Positions 36,601 through 45,198 of a stretch of 64,000 nt of DNA are shown here, piece by piece. The notes under the pieces are model-generated. The model searched no databases, was not told the DNA's origin, and saw only the letters and a list, made by a program, of their open reading frames with translations. The stretch is taken from NCBI GenBank assembly GCA_031835245.1, contig JAVKOQ010000007.1:262001-326000 (forward strand), written 5' to 3'. How positions within the stretch are numbered: the first letter of the stretch is position 1; every line of letters begins with the position of its first letter. This DNA comes from Balamuthia mandrillaris (Eukaryota > Discosea > Longamoebia > Balamuthiidae). A program made the translations under genes and the position numbers.

Positions 36601-36980
36601 ATTCTTTTCTCAATCGCAGCCAAGGTGACCTTAAAGTTGTCCACGGTACCTCCTGGAGGGAGATACACTATACCGATTATAAAGATGCAACCCTGTCCCG
36701 CCAGTTCCACCCAAGTGGAGTTGGGTGTTCGCCACTCTTTCCTTTCTCCGATGTTCCCCTTGTAGCCCTCTCGAACAAAGAAACCTGCGCCACCCCTTCC
36801 ATAGCCACTCCTCCCTGGAGCAGCCCCTCCACCCATCCACCGATACCCCTCCAATCGAGGGGCAACCATCCTCCTATGTTCGCACACTCCAATAATGTCA
36901 AATTGCTTACTGTCAGCCCAACAGCTGACCAATTCCTCTTGTCCCCAGCCCCTAGAGTTGACAAACGCTACTGAAGTCAT
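33675..36980 (-). CDS. LINE A ORF2: endonuclease / reverse transcriptase
   Basis: 1101 codons, uninterrupted. An apurinic-type endonuclease domain occupies about residues 1-235 (FDIIGVCEHRR, IIGGDWNARVG with catalytic D/N, SIVDYVVAW, WTDHRPLVVEL). The RT lies at about 470-760 (VVIPLHKTGDPQNPANYRGITLLCN, FRKGRGVMDQVW, LMDISKAYDMLDHD, ERGVKQGGVLSPFLFNVYID, CLLFADDLAVV). A C-terminal zinc-knuckle-like CPACDAEEETAEHFLLRC is at about 1015. No RNase H domain is seen. The protein would nick target DNA and copy the element RNA there (target-primed reverse transcription). Start ATG at 36980 overlaps the stop of ORF1b as ATGA. Confidence 0.93.
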   Translation of the reverse strand: MTSVAFVNSRGWGQEELVSCWADSKQFDIIGVCEHRRMVAPRLEGYRWMGGGAAPGRSGYGRGGAGFFVREGYKGNIGERKEWRTPNSTWVELAGQGCIFIIGIVYLPPGGTVDNFKVTLAAIEKRILDVVKEGRPLIIGGDWNARVGKGWNGRGESTYNARGKVLVESFKRLALSLPQLEEEAPVFTWRAGKRKSIVDYVVAWRWTGKVVGDRWQAWTDHRPLVVELKDPADNCGGVWMERWKWKSYSEEDRKRRWREYKRGCKRFFKGEEWKAMVKKTREGAATVEDLWSKWKKGLWDCAMRWFGRERRLIGATTSRARKPWWTAELTSLNKQVAIAHAQWLREGKNDGKAREEFVELRKRFVKLWRANKWDWMKWKRQENIKEMQKWIGNMWRIVAKRRAEPKAVMEHHGSTAAFKEHWAKLGRKDSSIGSLHREEAGPEGLPWSGSNWLKKESFNLAWRKRLRVGKAAGVDNIDGEMMKYGGKHVQDATWTLIKVIENQGIFPKEWKQGVVIPLHKTGDPQNPANYRGITLLCNAAKVFEGAILVQLNIQAREQGWISNCQGGFRKGRGVMDQVWRLKKCLMKRSKERTYIALMDISKAYDMLDHDILARTLRKRGAEEAAVGIITEWYHGMTSVIRMNGQLSEEFLVERGVKQGGVLSPFLFNVYIDVVARKLQAAEEKERGDKARNVCLLFADDLAVVASAPFELQRRLNVAVEAVNALGLQFNAKKSVVLVQGKKAHFQEWRLKGEAVKRVKEAKYLGLWFEESGEWTTHAKERITKAKQALYSLRQRGAIAQGLGTRTAQIAAEAIVKSTLSYGLCMTELSKSWWKKIEAVWNETARSVLQVHRRPVAGVCRAELGWLTIKAYCELERQAVIHHAERQDGHFELLEEVSQASEEEGEKNEGEGGAGTTVVEKKAKRMRALTRVAKMEYAAEGERGTRAWLWHNFLTNGRCLVGQQRSLVITNPRKERLMNAIRCGGLPIGKKWGSIQQSEEDSKCPACDAEEETAEHFLLRCPNLWEDRFRIWSVDNGSEEQVRKLIIEDCTTKLLSSGKKCNRAQEMEQCKQSCKRVWRLWAARASWKHGSSSAFYQSLEVM

Positions 36981-37639
36981 TGGGTCTCCTCTCCTTCCTC
37001 CTCCACAATGTCAGACCAGTTGGCAGCACCATGATACACCTCCTCAGCCAGCGCGATGCTTGAGAGTTCCAAAGAGCTGTCCAAGGCCACTGTTCCAACA
37101 TTCTCCTCCTTTTCCTTCTTCTTCTCCATCTTTCTTTGCTCTTTAGGCTTCCACAGCGGTTTACCTTCATTCTTGGCTTCTTCAATTCGGGCTTTGCCCA
37201 CCCACCAGCGGGTAAAAGCATACAGCCTGGCTCTTTCCGCAATAATGTCTTCGGCAGCCTGGGCCGTCTCCAAAGTAACTCCCCAATGCTGCGTGCCATT
37301 CTTCTCTCCTACTTTCCACACTCCGACGTGCTTGAGCCCCAGCGCGAAGATCCTCTCACTTACCTTTTCCTTCTTAAGGTCCTTACCGCTCACCACAATC
37401 GATCTGCCCTCCACCGCCCCTACCTTGGAGTAGGGACTGGCAAAGCCATACTTTGGTTTTACTGTAGACCAATAGTTCGGGTCGGTTACTGTATCTTTGG
37501 TCCACGTCCTCCTGTATATGTTGGAGTTATCCTGCCAACATATCCCTTGTTCCTTTGCCATTTCTTCCTTCCAGTATTCCAAGCTTGGCGCGCTGACCGT
37601 AGTTGCCGTTGGAGGGAAATTCCTTTCCGCAGTAATCAT
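36977..37639 (-). CDS. LINE A ORF1b: predicted RNA-binding accessory protein
   Basis: 220 codons starting at ATG 37639 (MITAERNFPPTATTV). The start overlaps the TGA of ORF1a as ATGA, and the stop overlaps the ATG of ORF2 in the same way. The centre contains a possible RRM-like stretch (GRSIVVSGKDLKKEKVSERI, THWG-like VTLETAQAAEDI), then a strongly charged helix (EQRKMEKKKEKEEN) and an acidic end. By position it should be a nucleic-acid-binding component of the element particle; the fold is inference. Confidence 0.8.
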   Translation of the reverse strand: MITAERNFPPTATTVSAPSLEYWKEEMAKEQGICWQDNSNIYRRTWTKDTVTDPNYWSTVKPKYGFASPYSKVGAVEGRSIVVSGKDLKKEKVSERIFALGLKHVGVWKVGEKNGTQHWGVTLETAQAAEDIIAERARLYAFTRWWVGKARIEEAKNEGKPLWKPKEQRKMEKKKEKEENVGTVALDSSLELSSIALAEEVYHGAANWSDIVEEEGEETQ

Positions 37640-38331
37640 ATCACACCGCGGAGCTGATCCGACCACCTCCGCGTAAGACCGTTGGGAACCCAGAGTAAGG
37701 CCGCCTTTGGTACTATTTGCACTTCCTTTTCCACCATAAGATTATTGATCTCCTTGTCGAGGGATTCAATCAGGTCCCTGAATCGTACAATCACTGCGAG
37801 TGAGAGTACGCCTGCCTCGGAGAGCTTACCACACTCGTGAGAAACACGGCTAATACAATCAAACAGCAGCGCCACTTGACTATTGGTTCGCTCCTTAACG
37901 CCGTCTGCACTGACTGAGTCCGAATCAATCTTCCCCTTGGGCACAACACTTGTCCCTTCCTCTCGGCGGGGCGAATCCGCTACCGAGTTACACTGATCCT
38001 CTGCCCCTCTGTCGTCCTCCTCCTTTTGGTTCACCCTGGGAGAAGGAATCTTGACTGTGGTAGTGTTCAGGTGCCCATACTTTTCCACCGCAAACTTGAA
38101 CGCTTCCTCCAGAAACTGATTTAGCTTGTCCCCTTTGACAAAACACTCGGGGATCTTTGTCTCTTTTTGCACAGCTTGCAAAGCGGGCTTCCACGAACGA
38201 TTACCGTTTAGGGTCCCCAGTCTAAGACGTTCCTTCATGGCCAGATCCACCCATCGACGTAGGACCTGTTCCCTCTCCTGACTGTCAATCAATTCAGTGC
38301 TCTTGCGTGGCAGAGTCCTATTTTTCCGCAT
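37636..38331 (-). CDS. LINE A ORF1a: unknown accessory protein
   Basis: 231 codons from ATG 38331 (MRKNRTLPRKST) to TGA 37636-37638. Basic at the start, then helical (REQVLRRWVDLAMKERLRLG; FLEEAFKFAVEKYGHLN), Ser/acidic middle, and a hydrophobic helical end (VLSLAVIVRFRDLIESLDKEI). No domain recognised. Open frame continues upstream to 38601 only because it runs into LINE B sequence. The same ORF is preserved, decayed, at 31195-31655. Confidence 0.8.
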   Translation of the reverse strand: MRKNRTLPRKSTELIDSQEREQVLRRWVDLAMKERLRLGTLNGNRSWKPALQAVQKETKIPECFVKGDKLNQFLEEAFKFAVEKYGHLNTTTVKIPSPRVNQKEEDDRGAEDQCNSVADSPRREEGTSVVPKGKIDSDSVSADGVKERTNSQVALLFDCISRVSHECGKLSEAGVLSLAVIVRFRDLIESLDKEINNLMVEKEVQIVPKAALLWVPNGLTRRWSDQLRGVI

Positions 38332-38340
38332 TTTTTCCTC

Positions 38341-38353
38341 TGACCAACGAGTA
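38341..38353. repeat. Target-site duplication, right copy
   Basis: TGACCAACGAGTA, identical to 33438-33450; together with it, brackets LINE A. Confidence 0.93.
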
Positions 38354-39256
38354 CTACTTAATAGAGAGGCTGACAAGCGAGTGTCCCTAGCCCAAAGAAC
38401 AATTGCTGCGTGCAACTTGCATCCACTTAGAACACTTGCTCTCCTCCCAAAAGAAGTTACTATGATATGGAACCTAAAGACCTCCACCTGGGAAGACCAC
38501 GATATCAGAAACCTCCTCAAAAACAGACATCCAAAAGCCAACAATCTGCATGAAGAATGGTAAAAGATGCCTTGAAACCACTGAACACCTTTATACCGCA
38601 TGTATTGTCTCCCAAAAACTTACCTCAAAAATGATAGAAGATATCAAAACCTACAACGTCCTTATTTCCTCCTTGCTGGCGCAACAAGTGAAAAACCTCG
38701 ACTTTTGGAACGGAGAACTTCCCTACTATCTAACTGCACACGGCACCAACAACAAAGATATCAACAGCATCACCCGTATTATCAACAGCACCAGAACCAA
38801 TATCTTCTTCAAGCGAAATGAGAAACTCAAAAAACTGCGCTACCTCAACAACTCATAAATAAAACCAAAGTTCCACACCTCTCCCCGATTGGCCCCTCCA
38901 GAAAGCAGAGACCCTTCAGGAGGTTGGACCTCCCAAAACCTGCCAGCCCGGTCAGGCGCCAGTGGACTGCCAGTGGAACCAATGCCCGGCTGCCTCATCC
39001 CCAATGGCAATAATAGCAAAACTCATATCTACCACACCATCCCAACGTTGAAACCTGCAACAAGCGAACTCCACACACCTCCCAACTTATAACATGTACA
39101 TGCTTAACAGGCGATCTAGCAACCTATGTGCTTCCCAATGCACTCTGCCCAATGGGCATTGACGCCAGTAAGCGGTGCCGTGGGTATTATTACCTACGAG
39201 GTTGAGCAGCCCAGCCCACTAGATAGCCAATAAACTATTTCAAAAAAAAAAAAAAA
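38341..39256 (+). pseudogene. LINE B, 3' part: C-terminal coding end, 3' UTR and poly(A)
   Basis: Continues LINE B after the nested insertion: coding stretch to about 38563, then a shifted frame (38550-38858) with Cys/His residues (GKRCLETTEHLYTACIV) fitting a C-terminal zinc knuckle, so a frameshift lies near 38560. A GC-richer 3' untranslated region follows and ends with AATAAACTATTTC and 15 A at 39242-39256. Confidence 0.85.
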
Positions 39257-39590
39257 GTATTGCATTACTACAGAAGAAGGGAAAAAGAGGGGAAAAGGAG
39301 AGAATAACAGAATTAAAGACAGAAACTGCAATCTTTGGAAGGAATGTAGTAGAAAGGAAAAAAGAGGAAAAGGGAAGGAAAAGGATATCTAGAAGGTACA
39401 AATTTTGTCTGAAAGCTCATTTAACACCTTTCACTTGTGAATTATCATAACAACTGGGAAGGCAGGGAGGATAAGGGAATAAGAGAAGTAAGTGTACACT
39501 ATGTATGTACAATGCTTACTTTTTATGTATAGATTGGTGTTGCTCTCAAGCAGATAAACTTCTTATTACTACTTCTGACTATTATATTAC
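39257..39590 (+). mobile_element. LINE family A 3' end fragment
   Basis: From about 39320, diverged plus-strand match to the last 270 bp of LINE A, including CACCTTTCACTTGTGAATT, the ATAGATTGGTGTTGCTCTC stretch and TTATTACTACTTC end. With the plus-strand fragment at 31656-31819 it may be the remains of one LINE A copy that LINE B entered, but most of the expected intervening sequence is gone. Confidence 0.8.
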
Positions 39591-39732
39591 AAGCACCTCA
39601 AATATGGTGGAAAAAACCAATGCTCTTTTTTATAACCTTCAATTCTTGTTTGTATTAAATTCCTATTAGAGCCTAGTCTAGATAACTTATTAAGTGCTTT
39701 ATTGGAGCACTTACTATATTATATCACAATGT

Positions 39733-42462
39733 TTAATCCTTTATTTTTGTTTTTTCTAGACTTTTCTTTTCTTTGTATTTATTAAAATAGTTCTTTAAGA
39801 AGTTGTGTGCTTGTTTTGCTGTTGGACGATCTTTTGGCCAGTGTGCTATACACATGTTTATTAATTGAAACATAGCACTTGTATCTCGTGACTTCTTGCT
39901 ACCAGCTGTTACTTTACCACTGACTCCAATTTCCTCCAATAAACAAAGCAAGGTGTGACCAAAGCTCCATATGTCCATAGTTTCATTAGCTTCCAATTCT
40001 TTCAACTTATCTCCATTTAACTGAAGCAACTCAGGGGCAGTAAAATTATAGGTGCCAACTGGGAAAGTCAACTTGGTTCCAGCTGGTCTAGTTAGGCCAA
40101 AATCCGCCAAAAAGATCCTGCTTTCATGCTTATTGTCTTCATTCGTTGATTTTCCATTTAGCTCTTGTGGGGGCAGAGGAAGTAAAAGGTTTGCCGGCTT
40201 GATGTCTAAATGAATCAACTGAGTTATGTCATGCAGTTGCTGTAAAGTTTCCAACAAACAACATGCTATTTCCCACACTTGTGCTACATCCATTATTTGT
40301 CTAATGTGCTTGTGATAGCACTCTCCTTTCTCCTTTGTGTTTGCAGATGGCAAGCATTGGGTCAAAGGTAGCATCTGGGGCATAACCAACACAGCAAAGC
40401 ATGTCTCCAAGTGATAGTCATCTTTCTCAATATCCCAGAAGCAATCCAGCAAGGACACCACGCCTGATACTGTTGAGGCACAGAGATGCATGCTGATCTC
40501 CCTCATGGCAGCTTGAGGATGAGTCCACAGCCTTTTCAGCATTACAGGAAATCCATCTGAGGTCCTTTGACCATGCCACAGGTGAGTTCCAACCCGTCTT
40601 GTCACTTGGTATCTCCCCTGGTTTCGGGGAAGCACCCATCTTTCATTAGATCCAAGAGGAGGTGGTGGGCAAGGCCTCATCTCTCCTGCTCTTACCAGCT
40701 GACATTCTAGGGGTTCTCCTACTGTTCCCTCACCTCCTCTTATACCTGTTGCTCCTTGTGTTGTGCCGCTTCCTTTTTCCCCTTTGGTTCCTTGGTCTCT
40801 GTCTCCTCCTTTTCTTCTCCCCTTTTTAGCTGGGGTCTCATGCGTTGCTTCAAATTGATCAGCATAGCGATCATGTGTTTTGCTGTTCTCGAAGTTGAGT
40901 TGCTTGATGATCAATTGCCGCAAGGTCAGCATTGTCTGTAAACAGGCCGCCCGGTCTCTCGTCATGACCACGGGGGCCAGTGGAACGTTGAGGCAGTAGT
41001 TTGCAAAGCACCGTGTCATAATAGACACCCACAACACAGTTCCTATCCACTGGACTCCATAGATGGCGGTCAGCAATGGATTCTTGTCCAAGTCCTCTGC
41101 TGTTACCGAAGGGCAGCCGCGATGCAAAAGAGCGTCCCTCATTAGGCGAGCGAGTTTCACGCAGTCAGCATTGTTGCCGCTGTAGCTCGGGAGGGTTATG
41201 TCATGTGTGCCTATGTTGGTTTTGTATGCGGCAGTATTTAATGGAATATGCGCTTTTTCCTCCACAACCAACAAACAAGCCCTAAAAACCTGCCGCGAAA
41301 GCATCACCACCGGAGAAGTGGTTGCTATTTCGGCGTCAGGTATTTTGGTCACGTCCCGTGTGTAGCTGGCAGACTCAGAGATCGCTTCTCGTACTAGGTT
41401 CACCCCCGGTATGTCTCTCAGGAGGAAATCGAAGAGAGAGCCCCACAGGTTGACCCTGCACCAATTCTCATTCTGCTGTGCCCAGTTCAAGGTCTCTACC
41501 TGATGCAGCTGTCGTATGGCGTTGAACAGGTTGTCTGTTCTTGGTAGCAGACTAGGGGAGGAAGACGAAGGCCTGCCCCACAATCGGGTAGTGGACCCCT
41601 CAGGAAAGGAGTCAGAGGCACTTGTTGTTGTGGGAGATGAAGTTAGGAAAGCCTTTTCGATGCGCGCCATCTCCGTAGCTGCCTCTTCAAAAGGGGCAGC
41701 CCCTACGCTCTGGCATAATTCGGGAGTCAGCCAGCTAAAGTTGGCGAAGGTAGTCTCCCACTCTCCCCTCAAAATATCATCGATTCTTCTGCACTTCTGT
41801 GCGATAGGATGTTTTTCCTCCCTTTGGCTGAAAGGGAAATCCCAAGGATCAAGTGAAATGATTTTGCTCCGCACCAGAGACATGCAGGTCGTGTCCGCCA
41901 GGATACCACGTGCCTTGTTGTGAAAGAGCGCTTCTAACTGTTCGTCACTCTCCAGCGTGGTCGCCTCGAAGGGCAGCACGGCTAGGGATTCCACTGAAGG
42001 TTGATCTCCGCTTGTAGGTTGACGCTGTGCGTCGAGTACAGCAGAAGAGGAGGAGGAGGAAGGAGGAAGAGATGGATGTTGAGGAAGACGATATGAAGAT
42101 AGCTGTTCCTTCAGCTGTGCGTTTTGTTGTTGGAGCATCAAAAGCTGGTACTCGAGCTGGAGCTTCTCGTCTTCTGCTCCTTTCACCCCTTGGCCGTATA
42201 AAGCCTTTTGGAGGCGTTTGATGAGCGTATTTTTATTGCCTTTGGTACTAAGGCCGCGGGAGCGAAGCTCTGCTTGCAGCTCCCTTACGAACATGTTGGT
42301 GGGGTCTATCTCCTTACCCTCTTGGCTGGTTGGACCAAGTGGCAACCTTTCCCCTTCAGCTTTCTGATCCTCCTCCTCCTCCTCCTCCTCCTCTCTGTCC
42401 CTTTTCCTTTTCCTTCCTGCAGACCCAGCAGAAGCGCCGCCACGCTTAGCCCCCCGCTTCAT
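39733..42462 (-). CDS. SAP-domain protein kinase, intronless
   Basis: About 910 codons without introns. From the preferred start ATG 42462: basic/acidic N-terminus (KRKRDREEEEEEEE, nuclear-signal-like), SAP motif at about residues 60-95 (MFVRELQAELRSRGLSTKGNKNTLIKRLQ), then a coiled coil (KLQLEYQLLMLQQQNAQLKEQL). A large helical domain of unknown type follows (about 190-560; WDFPFSQREEKHPIAQKCRRI, RVNLWGSLFDFLL). A Ser/Thr-kinase-like domain occupies about 640-900 with beta3 lysine (VMLKRLW), HLDIKPANLL (an HRD variant without the arginine), LADFGL, TAPELLQ and DIWSFG. All core catalytic residues are there; it is a non-RD kinase. SAP domains bind DNA. Overall architecture is unfamiliar. Upstream frame to 42867 would overlap the divergent RPA49 start, so the internal ATG is preferred. 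Confidence 0.8.
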   Translation of the reverse strand: MKRGAKRGGASAGSAGRKRKRDREEEEEEEEDQKAEGERLPLGPTSQEGKEIDPTNMFVRELQAELRSRGLSTKGNKNTLIKRLQKALYGQGVKGAEDEKLQLEYQLLMLQQQNAQLKEQLSSYRLPQHPSLPPSSSSSSAVLDAQRQPTSGDQPSVESLAVLPFEATTLESDEQLEALFHNKARGILADTTCMSLVRSKIISLDPWDFPFSQREEKHPIAQKCRRIDDILRGEWETTFANFSWLTPELCQSVGAAPFEEAATEMARIEKAFLTSSPTTTSASDSFPEGSTTRLWGRPSSSSPSLLPRTDNLFNAIRQLHQVETLNWAQQNENWCRVNLWGSLFDFLLRDIPGVNLVREAISESASYTRDVTKIPDAEIATTSPVVMLSRQVFRACLLVVEEKAHIPLNTAAYKTNIGTHDITLPSYSGNNADCVKLARLMRDALLHRGCPSVTAEDLDKNPLLTAIYGVQWIGTVLWVSIMTRCFANYCLNVPLAPVVMTRDRAACLQTMLTLRQLIIKQLNFENSKTHDRYADQFEATHETPAKKGRRKGGDRDQGTKGEKGSGTTQGATGIRGGEGTVGEPLECQLVRAGEMRPCPPPPLGSNERWVLPRNQGRYQVTRRVGTHLWHGQRTSDGFPVMLKRLWTHPQAAMREISMHLCASTVSGVVSLLDCFWDIEKDDYHLETCFAVLVMPQMLPLTQCLPSANTKEKGECYHKHIRQIMDVAQVWEIACCLLETLQQLHDITQLIHLDIKPANLLLPLPPQELNGKSTNEDNKHESRIFLADFGLTRPAGTKLTFPVGTYNFTAPELLQLNGDKLKELEANETMDIWSFGHTLLCLLEEIGVSGKVTAGSKKSRDTSAMFQLINMCIAHWPKDRPTAKQAHNFLKNYFNKYKEKKSLEKTKIKD

Positions 42463-42769
42463 TTTCGGTGGTTGCAGTTGGCGAAAGAGGCAATGAGCAG
42501 CACAAGGTCTATGTTTCGCCCTCCTCGTCTTCACAAAAACCAAGACCCTTTGGTGAAGGAGAAGCCGTCGTCCCAAGGAGCGTGAAGCGGCAGAGAACAG
42601 CACGAGGAGAAGGCATGCGCCCGAGCCACACAGCGCTCCGGGCGGGTTTCTGGGGGTTTTGTCGACGGTACTGTGTAAGGTCGTCATGAAGCGGGACCCT
42701 CGCTCGTAAAAAAAATGGTAAAAGGCGGAAAAAAAGAGGAGAGAGAGAGAGGAGAGAGGAGAGACGAGA
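42463..42769. promoter_or_regulatory. Divergent promoter region, SAP-kinase / RPA49
   Basis: 307 bp between two opposite start codons. Contains a GA-rich tract (42738-42768) immediately before the RPA49 ATG. Promoter role is inferred from position. Confidence 0.5.
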
Positions 42770-44680
42770 ATGGAGCAACCACGCAAGAAAAAACGAACGG
42801 AGAACGGCGGTCCCAGCTCCTCGGCAGGAAGCTCTAAAAAAGCCGGGGCGCAGCCTATCACTTTCAACTACACTCCTGTCGAAGATGCTACCGACAGCGT
42901 TTATTTGGGTGCTTCTCTGCCCTTCTTTTCACAGTGCCTCAGCTCCATGCTGGTACTGACCTTTTTTTGTTTATTCACCTTTTTTCTGAATGCAAAAGCG
43001 AGCTTTCCGAACGGACCTCCCCCGCTCTCTTCTTTGAACAACAGCGCAGCGGGCCTCCACTTCACCGCCTGGCAAGAAGACAAACGTGCAAGAGCCAAGC
43101 GCATACTCGTTGCCGAATCCGAAAAGATGCTTTACACCAACCAAGAACAGGGCAGAAGTCTTAATAAGTACTTCCTATCTGTTCTTCCTTCTCTCTCTCT
43201 CTCTCTCTCTCTCTCTTGCTCCTGCTACTCTTCCTCCTTCTCGCTTTACTCTGTTTTTTGACCTCGAGTTTCCGGCGCATTGCCGGTACCGATCTCAGGT
43301 ATTTTGTGGGAGTGTACCACAAACCCACTGGCACAGTGAAGCTTGTTGATGCTTCTCAAATATATAGCATGCAACAGAGAATTAAAGGCTTCAAGCCGAA
43401 ACTGCCAGGTTCTAGTTCTTCAGAGGTAGTACTGCTTTCCGCCTCTTGTTCTTTTACGTTTGCTTTCTTTTCGCTCTGCTCTATTCTTCTCTGGTTTTCC
43501 TCTTCCCTGTGGTGCTTTGCATTAGAACATGTTCTCACGACCAAATAAAAGGCGAGAGACAACAGAGAACAAAGGAGGCAGTTGGTCGAACAGTTTGGCA
43601 GCAGGAAGAACCGTACACAAGTTCATTCTGCACAAGCCAACGCCATCTCTGTGGATTCCATATCGAAGAAAGATTCTATTGCGGATATTATAAAGCAAAG
43701 AGCTTTCAACAACGATCACGCCAGTGGCAGTGCCCTCCGTTCCGACCTTCCTCCTTACAATGAAACAACGGAAGAGCCCTCTGAAATCTATCCTCTTGAC
43801 AATAGTACGTTTTTTTGGGCAGTTGTTGTTTCAGAAGATCTCCTGTTTATTGATCTCTCTTTCTTTGTCTTTCATTCTGTCTTCCATCTTTTCCTGGATC
43901 AGTGGTACCACCAAGCATCCTTGCCGATCTAGACGCGCAGGACTTTTTGGAGGCCTCCTCTAATAGTGACAAGTTATTGGCCTTCAGGCAGTCTACTGAG
44001 TTTGTAGCCCATTCCTTCGTTCCTGTCCTACTTTTATTTCTATCTCTCACCTCTTCTCGCTCCTTTGAAGCTATTCCGAGTTTGTATTGCGGCGGCTCTC
44101 CGCGCTTAAGGAAGTAGCAAATAAGGGCAAACGCGACGCTATGACCACTGCCCAGCTATTAAAACTGGTGCACCACTTTATGACCTTCCGTCGTTTTGCG
44201 GTAGGCCAGAGACGAGCTTTTTCGTTTGTGGACGCAGCAACAAGTTGCCCTTACATTCCCGAAGCACTGGTGCGCTTTTTATTGTCTCAGTTCATGGAAT
44301 GTATCAAAGCACGCAAAGTTGATAGGTATGTTTGTTTCTCTCTCTCTCTCTCTCTCTTTGTTTTTTCTTAAGACAGTTATTGTAGATACAAGTTCCCTAA
44401 GGCCTCGGCAGATAAGCTCATAAACTACATCCTTATTCTTTGTCTCCACGTGGATGACTACGAGACGGACTCAAATCTTATTGCATCAGATTTGAAGCTT
44501 CCACCAGATCGCTGTGCGCTGCACTTCATGTCCTTGGGTTGCAAGAAGCTAGGTCCTGCTTCCAAGAGAAAGAGAAAAGAGGGAGAGGGAGATGAAGTTG
44601 GAAGATCAGCGGGCGCGGTACGTTTGGTTGCCCCTTTGACATTCATGGAACAAAGGAAGAGGAGAAGCAAAGCAAAGTAA
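42770..44680 (+). CDS. RNA polymerase I subunit RPA49
   Basis: Homologue of Rpa49/POLR1E, the TFIIF-like subunit that helps Pol I initiate and elongate rRNA transcripts in the nucleolus. Segments: N-terminal KKKRTENGG; NGPPPLSSLNNSAAGLHF; then YFVGVYHKPTGTVKLVDASQIY (dimerisation domain, matching the family's V-G-V-Y-x-K-x-G-K-V block); VEQFGSRKNRTQVHS; LPPYNETTEEPSEIYPLDN; and a C-terminal tandem winged-helix part with RVCIAAALRALKEV-like helices, HHFMTFRRFAVGQRR, RKVDRYKFPKASADKLINYILILCLHVDDY and DLKLPPDRCALHFMSLGCK. At least seven exons; CT-rich introns at about 43168-43300 and 44330-44395. Ends in a basic tail (EQRKRRSKAK). Confidence 0.88.
43189..43216 (+). repeat. (CT)n in RPA49 intron
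   Basis: Pure CT dinucleotide run on the sense strand; a second one is at 44336-44359 in a later intron. Confidence 0.9.
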
Positions 44681-45198
44681 TATTCCTTAACGACATTTTC
44701 GCCATTGGAGACAACGAAAATAAAGCAAAAAGAGTAAAAGGGAAACAAAAAATAGAGACTGGCTGGCTAGCCAATAAAAATGAGCAACAGGGTGGTGCCT
44801 CAGCAGTATCTCAGGTATGGCGGCGCAAAGATCAAAAATTTTTCTCTTTTCTTTTGCTATTTTTATTTTCTCCCGAATAAAAAAACCAAGAACAAACGCA
44901 GCAGGCTTCAACTATGGGTCGTCCCGAGAAGTAGTGTCGGCACAAAAATTAACGCGAGAAGGGGAGAGCCTCGCTACCCCTCTCTTGTCCTCCCCAACAC
45001 CCCCCCCCCTCTAAAGCGGCGCCACGCAGCAAAATTTGGTGGGGAAAAAAAAGGACAACACTTTGCCTTCTCTGCTATTTTCGCTGGTGGCAATTTCTGT
45101 CGACTGCTTGCCCCGCCCCTCAACAAAAAGAGAGGTTAACAGCTAGCTTATCCTTCTCCCCCCTCTCCCCTACCTCCCCAGCAAGGCAGCAAGCGACC
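44681..45198. other. Intergenic / promoter region upstream of the ankyrin-TBC gene
   Basis: 518 bp between same-strand genes. C-run at about 45001-45010, pyrimidine-rich last 60 bp before the ATG at 45199. No gene seen. Confidence 0.5.

Larger units (their letters stand above)
33451..38340 (-). mobile_element. Full-length LINE A (4890 bp), apparently intact, inserted in LINE B
   Basis: Minus-strand non-LTR retrotransposon with three open ORFs, a 3' untranslated region of about 220 bp, an AATAAA-like signal (GAGCAAATAAAC) and a terminal TTATTACTACTAC tail instead of poly(A). It is bounded by perfect 13-bp duplications of LINE B sequence. The 5' end lies only 9 bp before the first ATG (38331), so a short leader or slight 5' loss is possible. 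No stop or frameshift is seen in any ORF, which argues for recent insertion. Confidence 0.92.

Noticed and set aside
35424..36974. Plus-strand open frames across LINE A
   Set aside because: Antisense shadows of the intact minus-strand ORF2.
31820..39256. Target-site duplication for LINE B
   Set aside because: I compared the bases before 31820 with those after the poly(A) at 39256 and saw no convincing match, so none is claimed.
42463..42867. N-terminal extension of the SAP-kinase
   Set aside because: Would overlap the divergent RPA49 start and the GA tract; ATG 42462 gives a sensible basic N-terminus directly before the SAP motif.
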